64,000 bases of DNA from Bacteroidota bacterium (GTDB lineage Bacteria > Bacteroidota > Ignavibacteria > UBA10030 > UBA8401): NCBI GenBank assembly GCA_041658205.1, contig JBBAAO010000001.1, positions 2,790,001 to 2,854,000 on the forward strand, given 5' to 3'. A program made the position numbers and the translations under genes. Positions 45,861 through 55,782 of this stretch are shown piece after piece (positions within the stretch are counted from its first letter, which is position 1; each line of letters opens with the position of its first letter). A model generated the notes under the pieces. It ran no database searches, was not told where the DNA came from, and saw nothing but the letters and a program-made list of their open reading frames with translations.

Positions 45861-46973
45861 ATGGACCAATCGACACCACATCAAAAGATTCTCGTTATAG
45901 ACGATGAAGAGAGTTATCGTGAAATTATTGCTTTGACGCTCGGCTGCAACGGATACGAAGTGATTGAAGCAACGAATGGTTTAGATGGACTGGCCGCAGC
46001 AAAAATGCACACTCCCGATCTTATTCTTTGCGATGTGAATATGCCGAAAATGGACGGCATTACTCTGCTCAGCACTTTAAAAGTAGAACCGGAATTTGCC
46101 TGGATTCCCTTTATTTTTTTAACCGGAAATGCCAGCACAAGCGATCGCAGAAAAGGAATGCAGCTTGGCGCAGATGATTACCTCACAAAGCCATTTACGT
46201 CCGACGAATTGATTGCTTCCGTTGAGACACGCTTATCAAAAAAAAATACTCAGCAAAAATATTACGAATCGCAATTCGAGGATATTAAATCGAACTTCAT
46301 CTATGCTCTTCCTCATGAATTTCGTACGCCCTTGAATGGAATTCTGGGCTTTTCACAAATTCTTATGGAAGAACAGAATATTCCCGCCGATGAAATAAAA
46401 GAGTTGGGTTCGCGAATCCACAAGTCAGGGCAGCGGCTTCATCATCTATTGGAAAACTTGATTATGTTTGGACAGCTGCAATTATGGATTCATGATCAAC
46501 AAAAAATAATTGAATTGCAGAGCACCTCTACATTAATCATTGAAGTGATTCGCATGGCATCAGAGAAGCTGATGAAAAAATATGGACGGACAGATGCGGT
46601 ACGGTTGTCGCTGAAGGATTGCATCACACAAATTTCGTCGGTACTGTTGACGAAGATTGTCAGTGAAATTATCGATAATGCTTTAAAATTTTCCGAGACT
46701 GGTGCATTTGTCTCCGTCTCCAGTGAGGAGTGCGGTTCGAATATTCACATCGTGGTGCAGGATGTTGGCAGAGGGATATCGGAAGAACAAATTAAAAAAA
46801 TTACTGGATTTCAGCAGTTTGAACGGGGATATTACGAACAGCAAGGAGCCGGATTGGGTTTAGCAATTGCCAAAACTCTTACTGAATTGCATAGCGGAGA
46901 TCTTCTTATCAACAGCAATGGGATGAAGGGGACAACGGTCACAATCTCGTTGCCAAAAGCAATACAACATTGA
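45861..46973 (+). CDS. Response-regulator/histidine-kinase fusion (receiver-HisKA-HATPase)
   Basis: 370 residues from ATG 45861 with GGAGG 10 nt upstream; the frame's earlier TTG lies before that site. Receiver about 8-125 (IDDEE, phospho-Asp58 in LILCDVNMP, Lys in LTKPF), then HisKA with phospho-His152 in LPHEFRTPLNGILGFSQIL, then HATPase with N-box EIIDNALKF, G1 DVGRGIS and G2 GAGLGLAIAKTL. No membrane or PAS part, so it is a cytoplasmic kinase whose input is phosphorylation of its own receiver, a relay node. The next gene is a paralog 91 bp downstream whose kinase has lost the His. Likely one operon. Confidence 0.93.
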   Translation: MDQSTPHQKILVIDDEESYREIIALTLGCNGYEVIEATNGLDGLAAAKMHTPDLILCDVNMPKMDGITLLSTLKVEPEFAWIPFIFLTGNASTSDRRKGMQLGADDYLTKPFTSDELIASVETRLSKKNTQQKYYESQFEDIKSNFIYALPHEFRTPLNGILGFSQILMEEQNIPADEIKELGSRIHKSGQRLHHLLENLIMFGQLQLWIHDQQKIIELQSTSTLIIEVIRMASEKLMKKYGRTDAVRLSLKDCITQISSVLLTKIVSEIIDNALKFSETGAFVSVSSEECGSNIHIVVQDVGRGISEEQIKKITGFQQFERGYYEQQGAGLGLAIAKTLTELHSGDLLINSNGMKGTTVTISLPKAIQH

Positions 46974-47064
46974 AACAATGTTTGCACTGCACTCTTCAAA
47001 ATTAAGTGGGACCGGGGACCCTCACACAACATCACAAATCATTCACTTACTGTAAAGGTGTTGC

Positions 47065-48180
47065 ATGAAAGAACAAAAACAAAAAATCCTGGTCGTGGAT
47101 GATGAAATCGATCTTCGAAATATCATTACCGATATTCTTACCGATGCCGGATATGAAACATATTTGGCGGAAGACGGAATACAGGGATTGACGCTGGCCA
47201 AAACGATCCTGCCGGATCTTATTCTTTGCGACATTCAAATGCCTTCCATGAATGGATATGAACTTTTAAACATGGTAAAAACAGATCCGGAGATGGGAAA
47301 TGTCCCGTTTGTTTTTATGACCGGTGTAAATGTGGGGCAATTCGATCTTCGTAAAGGAATGGATCTTGGTGCGGATGATTATCTCACCAAACCCTTCAGC
47401 GCGGATGATCTGATTAATGCCGTGCGGACGCGATTACGGAAAAAACAATTATGGCAAAAATTTCTCGATTCAAAAATAGAAAAGACACAAACCGGCTTCA
47501 TTGTATTACTGTCCAATGAACTGCATATTTTAGTGATGGATATACTCGAACACGCACAATCCCTTCTTGCGGAAAACGATTTCTCTCCGGAAAGAATCCA
47601 AAAAACTGCGCAAAAAATCAATCGTTCGGGAAAACGCTTAAGTCGTTTACACGAAAATATTCTATACTATGCCATGCTACAATTGTGGGTGACCGACCAT
47701 GAAAAGATTGCATCGTTCCGTCGGGAAGTCACTTCGTCGTACCTTCACATTCTTCATTCCATCGTTCATGAAAATGTCCGCGAACAAGACCGAAAAGATT
47801 CGATCGTTCTTTCCTGTACTGATGCGGCATTACAAATTTCTCCTGCTGATTTTGGAAAGATGATGGATGAACTGGTTGATAATGCCTGCAAGTTTTCCAA
47901 TCCTACTAGCACGATATATATCTCTTCTGAAAAGAACCAACAGGGCATTCAATTAACAATCCGTGATGAAGGCCGCGGGATGTCGAAAGAGGAAATTGAC
48001 AGCGTGGAATCCTTAATGGACAACAAGCAACAAATATACCGGCGTGATGAGTCTGGGTTGGGACTGACAATTACGAAATCTATTGCAGAACTTTACGGGG
48101 GCACGCTTACCATTAACAGCGAAGTGAATAAAGGTACTTCCATTACCGTCACGTTGCCGATTGCAAAAATAAGTAACTGA
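47065..48180 (+). CDS. Receiver-kinase paralog lacking the phospho-acceptor His
   Basis: 371 residues. Same layout as the preceding protein: receiver about 6-123 (VDDE, phospho-Asp56 in LILCDIQMP, LTKPF) and a kinase region. Aligning the two, FIYALPHEFRTPLNGIL becomes FIVLLSNELHILVMDIL. The catalytic His is Asn151 and the following R-T-P is lost, while the surrounding helix is kept. The ATPase domain still has N-box DELVDNACKF, G1 DEGRGMS and G2 ESGLGLTITKSI. It cannot autophosphorylate on the usual residue, but could bind ATP, dimerise with its neighbour or phosphorylate it in trans. AAAGG precedes the ATG. It ends in a terminator shared with the convergent giant kinase gene. Confidence 0.9.
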   Translation: MKEQKQKILVVDDEIDLRNIITDILTDAGYETYLAEDGIQGLTLAKTILPDLILCDIQMPSMNGYELLNMVKTDPEMGNVPFVFMTGVNVGQFDLRKGMDLGADDYLTKPFSADDLINAVRTRLRKKQLWQKFLDSKIEKTQTGFIVLLSNELHILVMDILEHAQSLLAENDFSPERIQKTAQKINRSGKRLSRLHENILYYAMLQLWVTDHEKIASFRREVTSSYLHILHSIVHENVREQDRKDSIVLSCTDAALQISPADFGKMMDELVDNACKFSNPTSTIYISSEKNQQGIQLTIRDEGRGMSKEEIDSVESLMDNKQQIYRRDESGLGLTITKSIAELYGGTLTINSEVNKGTSITVTLPIAKISN

Positions 48181-48197
48181 CGATGCATGTAAATGAA

Positions 48198-48238
48198 AAA
48201 ATCATTGCATGGTCTCTCGTCAACCATGCAATGATTTT
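48198..48238. terminator. Bidirectional terminator between convergent kinase genes
   Basis: Perfect 15-bp stem AAAATCATTGCATGG / CCATGCAATGATTTT with an 11-nt loop, 18 bp after the stop at 48180 and 23 bp from the stop at 48261. Confidence 0.85.
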
Positions 48239-48260
48239 ACACCTATGTTCTGGCACGTCA

Positions 48261-51200
48261 TTAGGACTCTGGCTGCGTGGGAACCCCTTTAATGACCGAC
48301 GATACCATGGTCATTAATTTTTCCGCTGTATACGGTTTATCAATAAATCCATTCACTGCATTTTTATCCCCCTCAACACTTTTTGGTTTATCGATTAATC
48401 CACTGGAAGCGATAATCTTGATATCTGGATTCATTCTGCGTAGTGCCGTGATTAAATGATTCCCATCCATCACCGGCATCATCATATCCGTCAAGACGAG
48501 TGCAACTTTGTCGTGCAGTTCGGCAAACCGCGCGACTCCTTCTGCGCCGTCTGCTGCCGTAATAACAACATAGTTATAAAGCTCTAGGGTATATTTCGTA
48601 ACATCACGGATCGATGCTTCATCATCTACCACCAATATTAATTCTCCCTTTCCAAAATAGTCCTGCTGCAGTGCTTTCGTTCCCGCAACAACAGCGTTTG
48701 AAACTGTAGCGGGCAAAAAGACATTAAACGTAGTCCCTTTACCAACTTCGCTTTGCACTTTAATGAATCCGCCATGACTTTTTACGATAGTGTATACAGT
48801 TGATAATCCAAGACCCGTCCCTTTACCAATTTCTTTTGTCGTAAAAAACGGTTCAAAGATATGATCAATGATCTGAGGAGCCATTCCGATCCCTGTATCC
48901 TTGATGGAAAACTGAACATACCGCCCGACAACTGCATCAATATTCATCCGAACGTACTGTTCATCAATCACTTCATTGGAAGCGGTGATTGAGAGCGAAC
49001 CGCCGTCCGGCATGGCATCGCGCGCGTTCACGCCCAGATTCATCACCAACTGATGAAAATGAGTCGGATCACCCATGATTGTCCAAGTATTGGTTGGAAT
49101 GTCGCTGCTAATTTTGATGGAGCGAGGGAATGTCTGTTTGAAGATCCCGATAATTTCTTTGATCAAATGTCGCGGTTGAATAAGAATTTTTTGCGTCTCC
49201 ACTCCGCGGGCGAATGTCAGAATCTGTTTCACAATCTCCGAACCGCGGCGGGTACTGGATTCGACTGATTCGAGAATCTTTTGCGAACTATCATTTACAT
49301 AAGTCCGTTTTAAAAATTCCACTGCCAATAAGATCGGGGCAAGTACATTATTGAGATCGTGTGCAATTCCTCCGGCGAGCGTTCCTAAACTTCCCATCCG
49401 TTGTGTTCGCAGCAACTGCGCTTCGATTTTTTTCTTATCGGTAATGTCATTGCTCATGGAGAGGATCGATTTTGGATTTCCTTCTTCATCGTTGATCACA
49501 TTAAAACGAATATCAACAACAATGGTTTGAAGCTGTTTGGTTCGCAGCTTGAACTCGCCTGAAAAATTTCCCTCCTTATAGAGTTGTTCCATTTCCTTAC
49601 TGAAATCATTTTTTTCAAGATAGACCAATGAACGGAAATCTTTTCCGATGGCATCCGTTGCTAACCAACCGAACAACCGTTCAGCACCTTTATTCCAGTA
49701 CATCACCCTATAATCCATATCTCGTACGATGATCGCTTCGTGAGCTTCATCAAGAAGCATCGCCTGTTCCTTCATTCGTTGAACGGCAATGTTCCGGTCC
49801 GTAACATCTTGTTTTACGGCAACAAAATGTGTGATAACGTTACTGGCGTTGCGCACCGGAGTGATAGTCATTTCATCGTCATAGAATGATCCATCCTTTC
49901 GTTTATTGACGATATTCCCCCTCCACACCTCACCGGATTTGATGGTGTTCCATAATTTCTCGTAGAACTGTTGCGTTTGTTTACCGGATTTTAAGAGACT
50001 GGGTTTCCCTCCGATTGCTTCCTCCACCGAATAACCGGTGATTCTTGTAAAAGAATTATTTGCCCAGACAATTTGACCATCCAGATCTGTGATCACAATG
50101 GCGTTCGCAGCAGATTCAAGTGCTGTTGTCTGTAACACCTGCATCTCTTCCGCCCGTTTGATATCGTCAATATCCGTATGTGCGCCTAACATTCTCAGAG
50201 GTTTCCCGTTTGTCGTATATTCAATTATTCTTCCAAGGGAAAGGATCCATTTCCAAGCGCCGGATTTTGTTTTTTGCCGGAATTCTATTCGATATTCGTT
50301 GGACACTCCGGAGATATAATTGATATACGCTTGGCGTGTCCGTTCTTTATCATCGGGATGAAGCCGATCAATCCACAGCGAGTTCGTTTCCACAAATGTG
50401 GCAGGATCGTATCCCAGCATGATTGCATACTCGGGGTTCACAATCATTTCGCCGGTTTGAATGTTTAAATCAAATAATCCTTGATTTGCCGCCTGAATTG
50501 ACAGACGCAAACGTTCTTCGCTTTCGCGAAGTTTTTCTTCAGCAATTCGGCGTTCTGTAACATCACGAGCAATCGAAAAGAATCCCTTTACGGTCCCATT
50601 TTCAATAATCAGCCGGGTATTTTGATTGAACCATTTAATGTCACCGGTTTTCGTCCGGAAAGGAAATTCGGTTGTCACAAATTCCTTTCGCAGTTGATAT
50701 TGACGCAAATAAATCCGCTGTATTGCATTTTTATATTTCGGTTCTACAAGGTCAGAATACCGAAGGTGCCGCAGTTCTTCAAATGAATACCCTGTTGATT
50801 GCAACGTGATCGGGTTTGCATACGTAAAGTGCCCTTTGATATCGATGGTAAAAATATTTTCTACGGCATCTTCCACAACTGAACGGAATTTTTTCTCCGA
50901 CTCCTTTAAAATTTCCTCCGCCCGTTTCCGTTCTGTGATATCGTTCAACGAACCGACAATCGAGACAGTTTTACCTTCATGGACCAATGGGGCTTCCCGC
51001 ACTTCAACCCAGACTTTTGTGCCGTTTTTATGGTGCAATTCCAGTTCATACGGTGGCTGTGCTACGCCAGTCTCAATTGCGCGGACCGTTAATCGATATC
51101 CGTTCTCGTTCACCGGGTTATCTGTTGTGAATTCTCTCCAGCTAATTAATGCTTCCTCAACATTGTACCCTAACAATTGTGTAATCTGGGGACTCAAAAA

Positions 51201-54200
51201 ATGCAGAGTATGGTCAACATCGTGCATATAGAAGACGTTTGTACTATTTTCAATGATATTTTTCAACTTCAATTCGTTCTCAACCAAAACTTCTTCAATT
51301 TTTTTCCGTTCGGTGATATCCTTTGCTACACCGATCAATGCTAACGTTTCCCCTTGATCATTTTGAATGGAAGAGGTGGAAAGTTCAATAAAAAACTCTT
51401 GGCCATTTTTTCGACGATTCAATAATTCACCGCGCCATCCCCCTTGTAGCGTGCTCGGTAAAATTTCTGCAATTATTGCAGGGTCGTTCTTGGAGGATTG
51501 AAGTATAGAAACATGTTTACCAATTACTTCGTACCGTTCATAACCATAGGTAGAGCAAAAAGCATTATTCACAAAAAAGATGTTGTCATTCATATCGGTA
51601 ATACTGACGCATTCGCTGATACTCCGCAATGCGTGCGCCAACATTTCCATCTGTTTCTCCGTTTCCTTTCTTTCAGAAACGTCGCGGGAGAAACCAGTCG
51701 TACCTATCGTTTCACCGATATCATTAAAAATTGGTGTCTTAAAGGTCTCAAACAATTTTGTAATATCACGATCGATGACAGGTTCCTCGACAACAATTCC
51801 AATTTTATCTTTGATCACTTTTTTATCATCCGCAATGTACTTTTCCGCAAGTTCTTTTGGCCAAATGTCTCTATCGGTTTTGCCGACCAATTCTGCGGGC
51901 GAAGCTTTACTGCAGGTTTCCGCAAAGAGGCGATTTACCATAAGGTAACGTCCATCATTATCCTTCAGCCAAATTAAACCCGGTTGGTTCTCAACAATAG
52001 CCGTCAAATAAGATTCACGAAGCCGAAGTACTTTTTCTGCCTGTTTGCGTTCATCGATATCCCGTAAGAAATTTGTCGCACTGATTAGTGTTCCATCATC
52101 GGAATAATTCAGATGGGAAATCTGCTCCACCCAAAATATTTCTCCATTTTTCTTTTTCACTTGAAACTCGCATGTTGCCTCTTTTTGGTGTTCGTTTATC
52201 CATGTGCGATATTGATGAATAACTCCATCACGATGCTCATCGACCACCAACCGGAGTGAACTTGTACCGATCAGTTCCTTTTCCGTATATCCGCTAATGA
52301 CCATCAATCCGGGATTACAATAGGTAAATAAGCTTCTCTTATCGGCCTCAAAATACGCCTGACGGACATTTTCAACTATCGTGCGGAACCGTTCTTCGCT
52401 TTCCTGCAATTGGATTTCCGCTTGTTTGGAGGAGGTGATATCCAGCATTAATCCCCTCAACTTTTCCGGTTCGCCATCCTTCAACGATACATTGACAATA
52501 TCATGAAGCCAGACAACACGCCCGTCAGCAGCAATCATTCGATATTCGAATTCGTGATTTCTTTTTTCCTTCGTCGCAGTAATACAAAATGCAACGGTTT
52601 GCTCACGGTCTTCGGGATGAAGGTGATCCATCCAAAATGTCGGTTCTTGAATCCAGCGCGCCGGAGAAAAGCCAAGAATACGTTTTGCTTGTTCGCTGAC
52701 AAACGAAAACTGAAACGTCTTCGCATCTGATTCCCATACAATACCATCAATCGAGTTTACCAGTTCTCTATAGATCTGCTGCGATTGCCACAGTTCTTTT
52801 TCGGCACGCTTACGTTCTGTCAGATCGGTGATGGTCATACTATTTTTCAAATCTCCTTTCGCGTCCACAAAAGAAATTGAAGTGACATAGGCGGGAAAGG
52901 ATGCCCCATCTCGACGCAGCATGTTCAATTCACCTTTAAATTTTCCTGTTAGCTCTCGTTCTTTTAATGATGCAATCAACCGCGGGTCATTCATATCCAC
53001 CAACCCTGCTCTTCCCACTGCGCAAATCTCTTCTTCGGTTCTTCCGAACATTGAACATGCTGAAGGATTGGCGGACAAAATTTCTCCATTTAAACGTGTC
53101 AGCAGAATTGCTTCGCCACTGTTTTCAAATAACAATCGGTATCGTTCTTCGTTATCTCGGATGATCAACTCCATCTTCTTCCGTTCGGATATATTGCGGG
53201 ATACACCAATAACGTCAACATCTCCTTGATCATTTCGAACAAATGTTGCACTGATATCCGTCCAGACCGTTGATCCGTCTTTACACGGTTGCTCAATTTC
53301 AATATGATATGATCCTGCGCCGGGCTTACCCTCCAGAAAATTCTGCAATTCACTTGTCAGTGATTCTTGAAGAAGTTTCAACGAAGAAGGCGTTAACGCT
53401 TTTTCCAGCGGCTGCTGTAGTATTTCTTCAACGGTGTATCCGCGTAATTTTTCCACCGACGGACTGCAGTATTTAAACCGCTTTTGCTGCAAATCGAGTA
53501 TCCACAAGACATCCGTAATATTATCGGCAAGCAGTCGGTATTTTAACTCCCGCTCTCGCAGCGCTTCTTCGATAATTTTCCGTCTGGTGATATTTTCATG
53601 GGAAATAACGACACGAACAGCTCCTTCACCCGGAAATCGGGTAACACTTGCATAAAACCATCGATGCTCCGTGGATGAATGACAAGGATATTCAAGGTTG
53701 AATTCATCGCGTTCTTTAGAAATGACCGAACGTATTCCCGCCGCTATAGCAATTGCATCTTCTGCGTTGTTGCCTTGCGCATTATCGCATGTGGAAAGAT
53801 AATTGATCCCCGCACCGACATTGGCAGAACGGCATCCATTGGCTTCAGCAAATTCATCCCACGCTTTGTTCGTTGTAATAATAGATCCTTTGTCATCTAA
53901 AATTGCAATGTGGGAAGAAAGTGCATTGACCGTTGCAAGAGCGAATCGCATGGATTCAATCAATGCCGATTCCGATTTTTTCTTTTCTGTCACATCAATA
54001 GTATAACCGGCAAGATATCGGGCCGTACCTTTGTGATAGATGGGAAATTTAATGGTGTTATAACTACGCCCATTTAATTCTTCTTCAATATCAACCTGCT
54101 TTCCCTCCTTCAAAATCCGCTTATCATCCTCAATCATTTTTTTAGCAAACGTGGAAGGAAACAACTCGTCCATTGTTTTTCCGAGTATTGCTTCGATTGG

Positions 54201-55526
54201 TTTTCCGAGCATTGTTTCAAAATTTTTGCTCAATCGGAGAGAGCGTATTTGATCGTCTTTGAAAAAAATGTAAATGGGGCTGTGCTCCATAAGTTGCGAA
54301 AAAATTGTTTCGCTTTCCTGCAGTGCTTCATATACTTTTTGACGCTCACGTTCTCCTTCGGTAACTTCCATCGCAAAGGAAATGTCCATGGCAAGTTCAT
54401 CCAATAACGTACGTTCGTCGGTGGTAAAGAAATTTTTTTCTCCAGCATAGAGTGTAAATGCCCCGACAACTTTGCTATGAAGAATCAATGGAAATGCTGC
54501 TGACGATTTAAAGCCCGCTTTCGATGCAGCGCTTCTCCACGGCGCCATCGAAGGATCGTTTTCGATATCGGAGATAAAATGGTGCACACCTTTGGAAACA
54601 GTGAGACCTGTCGGTCCGCTTGACCGGGCCTTGTCGTTGAAATCGATATTAATCGACTCTAAATATTCTTCAGCCATACCAGCAGATGCCACCACATCAA
54701 GTGTATTCGTTATTTCATTTTTAATACCAACCCACGCCATTAAGAATTTTCCATCTTGCACGGCAATGGAACACGCCTCTCGAAATACTTCATCAATGTC
54801 TCTTGTCCGAACAATCAATTGATTAATATTCGTCATGACGCGATTGATACGATTGAGTTTTGAAATAACTATTTCTGCATGTTTTCGTTCCGTAATGTCG
54901 ATGGAAAGAATAAAGACACCGTCAGGAATTGGTTGAATACTTAAATCAAACCAGCTTTTCGTGTCGTCTGGAAATGTAAACTCGTACTCAATATGATTAA
55001 CTTCTCTCTGTTCCATGCACCGCTTAATGACATCATATAGTGTTGTCAATTCAATACCGGGCCACATGTCGGTATAGAGATTTCCCAACAGTTGCTCTCT
55101 TGAACATCGGTTATGTTTTTCTGCTGCATCATTCATATAGATGTAGCACCAATTAAATCCGATAATTTGACATCCTTCCATCATATTGTCCAGCATAGAA
55201 CGGTACCGGTCTTCTGAATCGGTCAATTTATACTCTGAACGGATTTTTTTTAACCGTTCTGTTTCCATCACCCGCAGTCTGCTTTTGAGAAGTATGAACA
55301 ATAGAAATGCAGTAACCACAACGAACATAAATCCTTTATACGTTTGTAATGTCTGAAAAACTGTCGTGTCGGTTGTGATAATGGAAAGGAGTTGATCGGA
55401 GAAGTAAATCCAAGCGAATCCGAAAATGATATAGAGAATTACGGTGTGAAAAGGGATATCAGATGATCGGTAGGTTAAAAAATGTGTTCGGCCATTTTCA
55501 TTTTTTTTTGGTACTTTCAAACTCAT
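48261..55526 (-). CDS. Giant hybrid histidine kinase with about 14 PAS domains and a GAF domain
   Basis: 2421 residues in one uninterrupted frame. Two membrane helices (about 27-48 and 66-86), PAS 1 (about 105-215), GAF (about 240-385), then thirteen more PAS/PAC units of about 120 residues up to about 2040, most ending in DITERK or a variant. HisKA follows with His2056 in LGTLAGGIAHDLNNVLAPI, HATPase (NLGVNARDAMP, DTGIGMA, GTGLGLSTVYTI) and a C-terminal receiver (VVDDEASIR, LTDMMMP, DKPYT). A membrane-bound sensor able to integrate many signals; ligands cannot be read from sequence, and no heme or flavin signature was obvious. Neighbours are other kinases and a sigma54 regulator. It has its own weak sigma54-like site. 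Confidence 0.95.
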   Translation of the reverse strand: MSLKVPKKNENGRTHFLTYRSSDIPFHTVILYIIFGFAWIYFSDQLLSIITTDTTVFQTLQTYKGFMFVVVTAFLLFILLKSRLRVMETERLKKIRSEYKLTDSEDRYRSMLDNMMEGCQIIGFNWCYIYMNDAAEKHNRCSREQLLGNLYTDMWPGIELTTLYDVIKRCMEQREVNHIEYEFTFPDDTKSWFDLSIQPIPDGVFILSIDITERKHAEIVISKLNRINRVMTNINQLIVRTRDIDEVFREACSIAVQDGKFLMAWVGIKNEITNTLDVVASAGMAEEYLESINIDFNDKARSSGPTGLTVSKGVHHFISDIENDPSMAPWRSAASKAGFKSSAAFPLILHSKVVGAFTLYAGEKNFFTTDERTLLDELAMDISFAMEVTEGERERQKVYEALQESETIFSQLMEHSPIYIFFKDDQIRSLRLSKNFETMLGKPIEAILGKTMDELFPSTFAKKMIEDDKRILKEGKQVDIEEELNGRSYNTIKFPIYHKGTARYLAGYTIDVTEKKKSESALIESMRFALATVNALSSHIAILDDKGSIITTNKAWDEFAEANGCRSANVGAGINYLSTCDNAQGNNAEDAIAIAAGIRSVISKERDEFNLEYPCHSSTEHRWFYASVTRFPGEGAVRVVISHENITRRKIIEEALRERELKYRLLADNITDVLWILDLQQKRFKYCSPSVEKLRGYTVEEILQQPLEKALTPSSLKLLQESLTSELQNFLEGKPGAGSYHIEIEQPCKDGSTVWTDISATFVRNDQGDVDVIGVSRNISERKKMELIIRDNEERYRLLFENSGEAILLTRLNGEILSANPSACSMFGRTEEEICAVGRAGLVDMNDPRLIASLKERELTGKFKGELNMLRRDGASFPAYVTSISFVDAKGDLKNSMTITDLTERKRAEKELWQSQQIYRELVNSIDGIVWESDAKTFQFSFVSEQAKRILGFSPARWIQEPTFWMDHLHPEDREQTVAFCITATKEKRNHEFEYRMIAADGRVVWLHDIVNVSLKDGEPEKLRGLMLDITSSKQAEIQLQESEERFRTIVENVRQAYFEADKRSLFTYCNPGLMVISGYTEKELIGTSSLRLVVDEHRDGVIHQYRTWINEHQKEATCEFQVKKKNGEIFWVEQISHLNYSDDGTLISATNFLRDIDERKQAEKVLRLRESYLTAIVENQPGLIWLKDNDGRYLMVNRLFAETCSKASPAELVGKTDRDIWPKELAEKYIADDKKVIKDKIGIVVEEPVIDRDITKLFETFKTPIFNDIGETIGTTGFSRDVSERKETEKQMEMLAHALRSISECVSITDMNDNIFFVNNAFCSTYGYERYEVIGKHVSILQSSKNDPAIIAEILPSTLQGGWRGELLNRRKNGQEFFIELSTSSIQNDQGETLALIGVAKDITERKKIEEVLVENELKLKNIIENSTNVFYMHDVDHTLHFLSPQITQLLGYNVEEALISWREFTTDNPVNENGYRLTVRAIETGVAQPPYELELHHKNGTKVWVEVREAPLVHEGKTVSIVGSLNDITERKRAEEILKESEKKFRSVVEDAVENIFTIDIKGHFTYANPITLQSTGYSFEELRHLRYSDLVEPKYKNAIQRIYLRQYQLRKEFVTTEFPFRTKTGDIKWFNQNTRLIIENGTVKGFFSIARDVTERRIAEEKLRESEERLRLSIQAANQGLFDLNIQTGEMIVNPEYAIMLGYDPATFVETNSLWIDRLHPDDKERTRQAYINYISGVSNEYRIEFRQKTKSGAWKWILSLGRIIEYTTNGKPLRMLGAHTDIDDIKRAEEMQVLQTTALESAANAIVITDLDGQIVWANNSFTRITGYSVEEAIGGKPSLLKSGKQTQQFYEKLWNTIKSGEVWRGNIVNKRKDGSFYDDEMTITPVRNASNVITHFVAVKQDVTDRNIAVQRMKEQAMLLDEAHEAIIVRDMDYRVMYWNKGAERLFGWLATDAIGKDFRSLVYLEKNDFSKEMEQLYKEGNFSGEFKLRTKQLQTIVVDIRFNVINDEEGNPKSILSMSNDITDKKKIEAQLLRTQRMGSLGTLAGGIAHDLNNVLAPILLAVEFLKRTYVNDSSQKILESVESSTRRGSEIVKQILTFARGVETQKILIQPRHLIKEIIGIFKQTFPRSIKISSDIPTNTWTIMGDPTHFHQLVMNLGVNARDAMPDGGSLSITASNEVIDEQYVRMNIDAVVGRYVQFSIKDTGIGMAPQIIDHIFEPFFTTKEIGKGTGLGLSTVYTIVKSHGGFIKVQSEVGKGTTFNVFLPATVSNAVVAGTKALQQDYFGKGELILVVDDEASIRDVTKYTLELYNYVVITAADGAEGVARFAELHDKVALVLTDMMMPVMDGNHLITALRRMNPDIKIIASSGLIDKPKSVEGDKNAVNGFIDKPYTAEKLMTMVSSVIKGVPTQPES

Positions 55527-55579
55527 AATGTTCCCCCTTCAACGAGCAATAAAAAGTAATACACAATGATATGAAATGT

Positions 55580-55594
55580 TCAAATGGGGTGCCA
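55580..55594 (-). promoter_or_regulatory. Weak sigma54-like site upstream of the giant kinase gene
   Basis: The minus strand reads TGGCACCCCATTTGA: an intact TGGCAC at -24 but TTGA instead of TTGC at -12. Spacing is right; the start would be about 42 bp before the ATG at 55526. Confidence 0.25.
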
Positions 55595-55782
55595 CGAAAA
55601 CCATTCGAAATATGCGATATTTTACTCCGGTTATGCCTATATGTTGTAATTATTAGGAATGTAATTTGTAGAATGGTAAAAATGGGAATTATGCAACATA
55701 TCTAAATTGAGATTATTTCGCAGTAATTCCTCGGCATAAGGATTGCAGTGTTACTAGATAACAGTTCAACGGGGGGGACACC

